A DNA stretch of 7,650 bases from Planctomycetaceae bacterium (GTDB taxonomy: Bacteria; Planctomycetota; Planctomycetia; Pirellulales; UBA1268). The DNA lies in contig CANGGC010000094.1 of the NCBI GenBank assembly GCA_947453125.1, forward strand, positions 1 through 7,650. The letters run 5' to 3'. Positions 6,406 through 7,650 of the stretch are shown one piece after another (the first letter of the stretch is position 1; every line of letters starts with the position of its first letter). Made by a program: the position numbers and the translations under genes. Below the pieces are notes generated by a model. The model was not told the DNA's origin. It searched no databases and saw only the letters and a list, made by a program, of their open reading frames with translations.

Positions 6406-6421
6406 CAACGGCCCGCCGTTG
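6406..6421 (+). repeat. 7-2-7 inverted repeat in the FHA gene leader (operator or hairpin candidate)
   Basis: CAACGGC and GCCGTTG are perfect inverted copies with CC between them. The repeat begins about 25 bases after the candidate -10 box, close to the expected transcript start near 6388. In DNA this is the shape of a dimeric regulator's site. In RNA it could fold as six pairs with a four-base loop. No known regulator site was recognised. Confidence 0.45.
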
Positions 6422-6478
6422 GCGTGGATCGGTGGGGATGGCAAGGATCGGTCTCGAGTGGGTGGAGACAGCCGCACC

Positions 6479-7222
6479 ATGATCACCAAGTTGATCGTCG
6501 CCACCGGCAAAAGTGCCGGTCGTTCGATCGCCGTCAAGAAGAACACGCTCCTCATCGGCCGCGCCGAGGAATGTGACGTCCGACCGTTGAGCGAGGACGT
6601 CAGCCGGCGTCACGCGGCTGTCCATGTCGGCCCGGCCGAAGTCTGGGTGGAGGATCTCGGCAGCCGGAACGGGACGTTCGTCAACGGGGCGCGGATCACC
6701 GCGAAGACGAAGGTCGTGTCTGGGGATCTGATCCGGGTCGGCGCGCTCGAGTTGACCGTCTCGTGTTCGGAACCGGTGGCCCAGGGGGGCGCCGATCAGG
6801 ACGTGTCGAAGTGGCTGATGGCCGATGACTCTCCGGCCGGGATGTTCGACACCACCCGTTCCCTGCGGGCCACGACCGACGGCGTGAAGGCCGCGACGAT
6901 TGGCCCCGCCGATGCCGATTCCAGCAGCATCCACTCCGCGGCGGCGGGCTCGGATGACGTCCATGGATCGACGATCTCCGGGATCGCCGGGGATACGCCC
7001 GCGACCACCGTCTCGGGCTCGGCCACCTCCAAGAACAGTGGGAGCTCGACGAAGGTCGGCCAAAACGCAGGCGACACGAAGTCCGACAGTTCGGTCGCGA
7101 TCGAAGCGGTCAAGCAGTCGAACGCCACTCCAGGCTCGCTCCCCCCGTCCGCCCAAAAGGGGACGGTCAACTCGCGGGATGCCGCGGCCGAGGCGCTGAA
7201 GAAGTTCTTCGGCAACCGGTGA
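6479..7222 (+). CDS. FHA-domain protein with long low-complexity tail
   Basis: This 247-residue protein has an N-terminal forkhead-associated domain (about 5-96), a module that binds phosphothreonine peptides. The core residues are all present: G27-R28 (LLIGRAEECDV), S42 and H45 (DVSRRHAAVHV), and N64-G65-T66 plus N69-G70 (LGSRNGTFVNG). No signal peptide or membrane segment is seen, so it is probably cytoplasmic. After it comes a more ordered stretch, 106-129 (DVSKWLMADD, then FDTTRSL), with two threonines that could be kinase targets. About 100 residues rich in Ser, Thr, Ala, Gly and Asp follow, then a short helical basic end (DAAAEALKKFFGNR). ATG 6479 is chosen because it immediately precedes the first FHA strand and has GGAG 11 bases upstream. 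The frame is open back to 6377, but that part covers the promoter and dyad. A role in Ser/Thr kinase signalling is inferred from the domain alone. Confidence 0.85.
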   Translation: MITKLIVATGKSAGRSIAVKKNTLLIGRAEECDVRPLSEDVSRRHAAVHVGPAEVWVEDLGSRNGTFVNGARITAKTKVVSGDLIRVGALELTVSCSEPVAQGGADQDVSKWLMADDSPAGMFDTTRSLRATTDGVKAATIGPADADSSSIHSAAAGSDDVHGSTISGIAGDTPATTVSGSATSKNSGSSTKVGQNAGDTKSDSSVAIEAVKQSNATPGSLPPSAQKGTVNSRDAAAEALKKFFGNR

Positions 7223-7352
7223 CGCCCCTTTCGGGCCGGTCGTCCGCCCTGGCTGCCCGTGGAAAAAGTCATCCATGACCGAACCGGCTGCGGGGCCGCC
7301 GGTGGAGCCAGTCCACTTGGAAAACCTTCTGTTGTCTCGAGCGCTACGCACT

Positions 7353-7375
7353 CCCGACCGCCTCGTGCGGTCGGG
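7353..7375. terminator. Perfect 9-bp hairpin, possible terminator without strong U-tract
   Basis: CCCGACCGC and GCGGTCGGG pair perfectly around a five-base CTCGT loop. The structure lies 130 bases after the FHA stop. On the plus strand it is followed by CCGGCACTTTATCC, so the U-run is short and delayed. On the minus strand no T-run follows. It may be a terminator of the U-poor kind common in GC-rich genomes, or part of a structured RNA. Confidence 0.5.
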
Positions 7376-7383
7376 CCGGCACT

Positions 7384-7392
7384 TTATCCACA
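7384..7392 (+). promoter_or_regulatory. Perfect DnaA-box 9-mer (TTATCCACA)
   Basis: The sequence is identical to the high-affinity E. coli DnaA-box consensus and starts nine bases after the 9-bp hairpin, in non-coding DNA. Only one perfect copy was noticed in the window, with no cluster of boxes and no long AT-rich unwinding element. A replication origin is therefore not supported. It could be a DnaA titration or regulatory site, or chance. Confidence 0.35.
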
Positions 7393-7650
7393 GCCTGCTA
7401 GGGCGAGGTCGCATCGCCGGTTGAACGGGATGAAGCGGTCGTGCCGGCGAAAAAGCTTTCCTGAACGGAATCTTTTCCCCAAAGAGCCGGACCTGCGCCG
7501 CCGGAGACGGGAATACTTCCGGCAGAGTTTCGCCAGCCGTTCAAGTCCCCCGTCGAGGAGATCCATCGAGGCCCGCCTCCGCCGCCGCTGTTTGCCCGAG
7601 CCTCGAAACGCCCCGCTGTGATGTCGCCGCCGCCCCCCATCGGACGCCGA

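Larger units (their letters stand above)
7223..7650. other. 428-bp stretch without a convincing gene
   Basis: Small open frames occur on both strands (for example 7275-7424 plus, 7430-7621 plus, 7398-7640 minus). None has a recognisable family sequence, a strong ribosome site or the strong third-position GC bias of the neighbouring genes. The minus frame ending at 7398 stays open to the window edge and could be the tail of a convergent gene; ATG 7621 near the right edge could start a plus-strand gene. Neither can be supported from what is visible. The stretch does hold a strong hairpin (7353-7375), a DnaA-box 9-mer (7384-7392) and a weak 4-bp stem (7224-7236) just after the FHA stop. It is locally less GC-rich around 7440-7490. 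Confidence 0.6.

Noticed and set aside
6386..7414. 342-codon minus-strand open frame opposite the FHA gene
   Set aside because: It is in complementary register with the FHA gene codons, has low-complexity Arg/Gly/Asp-rich content and matches no family I recognise.
7275..7424. 49-residue small protein after the FHA gene
   Set aside because: The ribosome site is weak, codon third positions lack the strong GC bias of neighbouring genes, and it runs through the 9-bp hairpin and DnaA box. No similarity was recognised.
7398..7640. Minus-strand frame at the right edge as the tail of a convergent gene
   Set aside because: It is open to the window edge and its stop is placed sensibly before the hairpin, but its codon third positions are unbiased and its Gly/Ser-rich sequence resembles no family. 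More downstream sequence would be needed to keep it.
7223..7650. Replication origin
   Set aside because: Only one DnaA box is seen, with no AT-rich unwinding region and no dnaA, dnaN or gidA gene in view.

Overview
The window looks like ordinary chromosomal DNA from a GC-rich bacterium, most likely a member of the Planctomycetota (Pirellulales-like). This placement is an inference. It rests on the high GC content, a ProRS of the archaeal/eukaryotic type, an FHA protein with a long Ser/Thr/Ala-rich tail, and recurring TACAAT-type -10 elements. No mobile element, CRISPR array, tRNA or rRNA was seen.

Layout. At 1-169 (minus strand) lies the 5' end of proS, prolyl-tRNA synthetase, cut by the window edge. 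A 177-bp divergent promoter region follows. Everything after it that codes convincingly is on the plus strand. yhaM (347-1357, OB-fold plus HD 3'-5' exoribonuclease) and rnr (1403-3568, RNase R) are 45 bp apart and form a probable RNA-decay operon. After 120 bp containing a candidate promoter comes gcvT (3689-4900, aminomethyltransferase), then gcvH (4990-5376, lipoyl carrier protein). Only 9 bp further on is a LipM/LplA-family acyltransferase (5386-6294) that probably loads the GcvH lysine. A 184-bp leader with a candidate promoter and a 7-2-7 dyad precedes an FHA-domain protein (6479-7222). The last 428 bp hold no convincing gene but contain a perfect 9-bp hairpin and a perfect DnaA-box 9-mer.

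How the genes work together. YhaM and RNase R are both 3'-5' exoribonucleases and would share RNA turnover. GcvT and GcvH are the T and H proteins of the glycine cleavage system, and the next gene supplies the octanoyl or lipoyl group that GcvH needs. The P protein gene (gcvP) is not in the window. The FHA protein is a putative phosphothreonine-binding adaptor with no visible functional link to its neighbours.

No new multi-gene system is evident. The points most worth a second look are the LipM-like cysteine in the gcvH-linked acyltransferase, the pairing of two 3'-5' exonucleases, the dyads near candidate promoters, and the hairpin plus DnaA box in the last intergenic stretch. Very long antisense open frames (up to 1131 codons) are explained by codon usage and were rejected.
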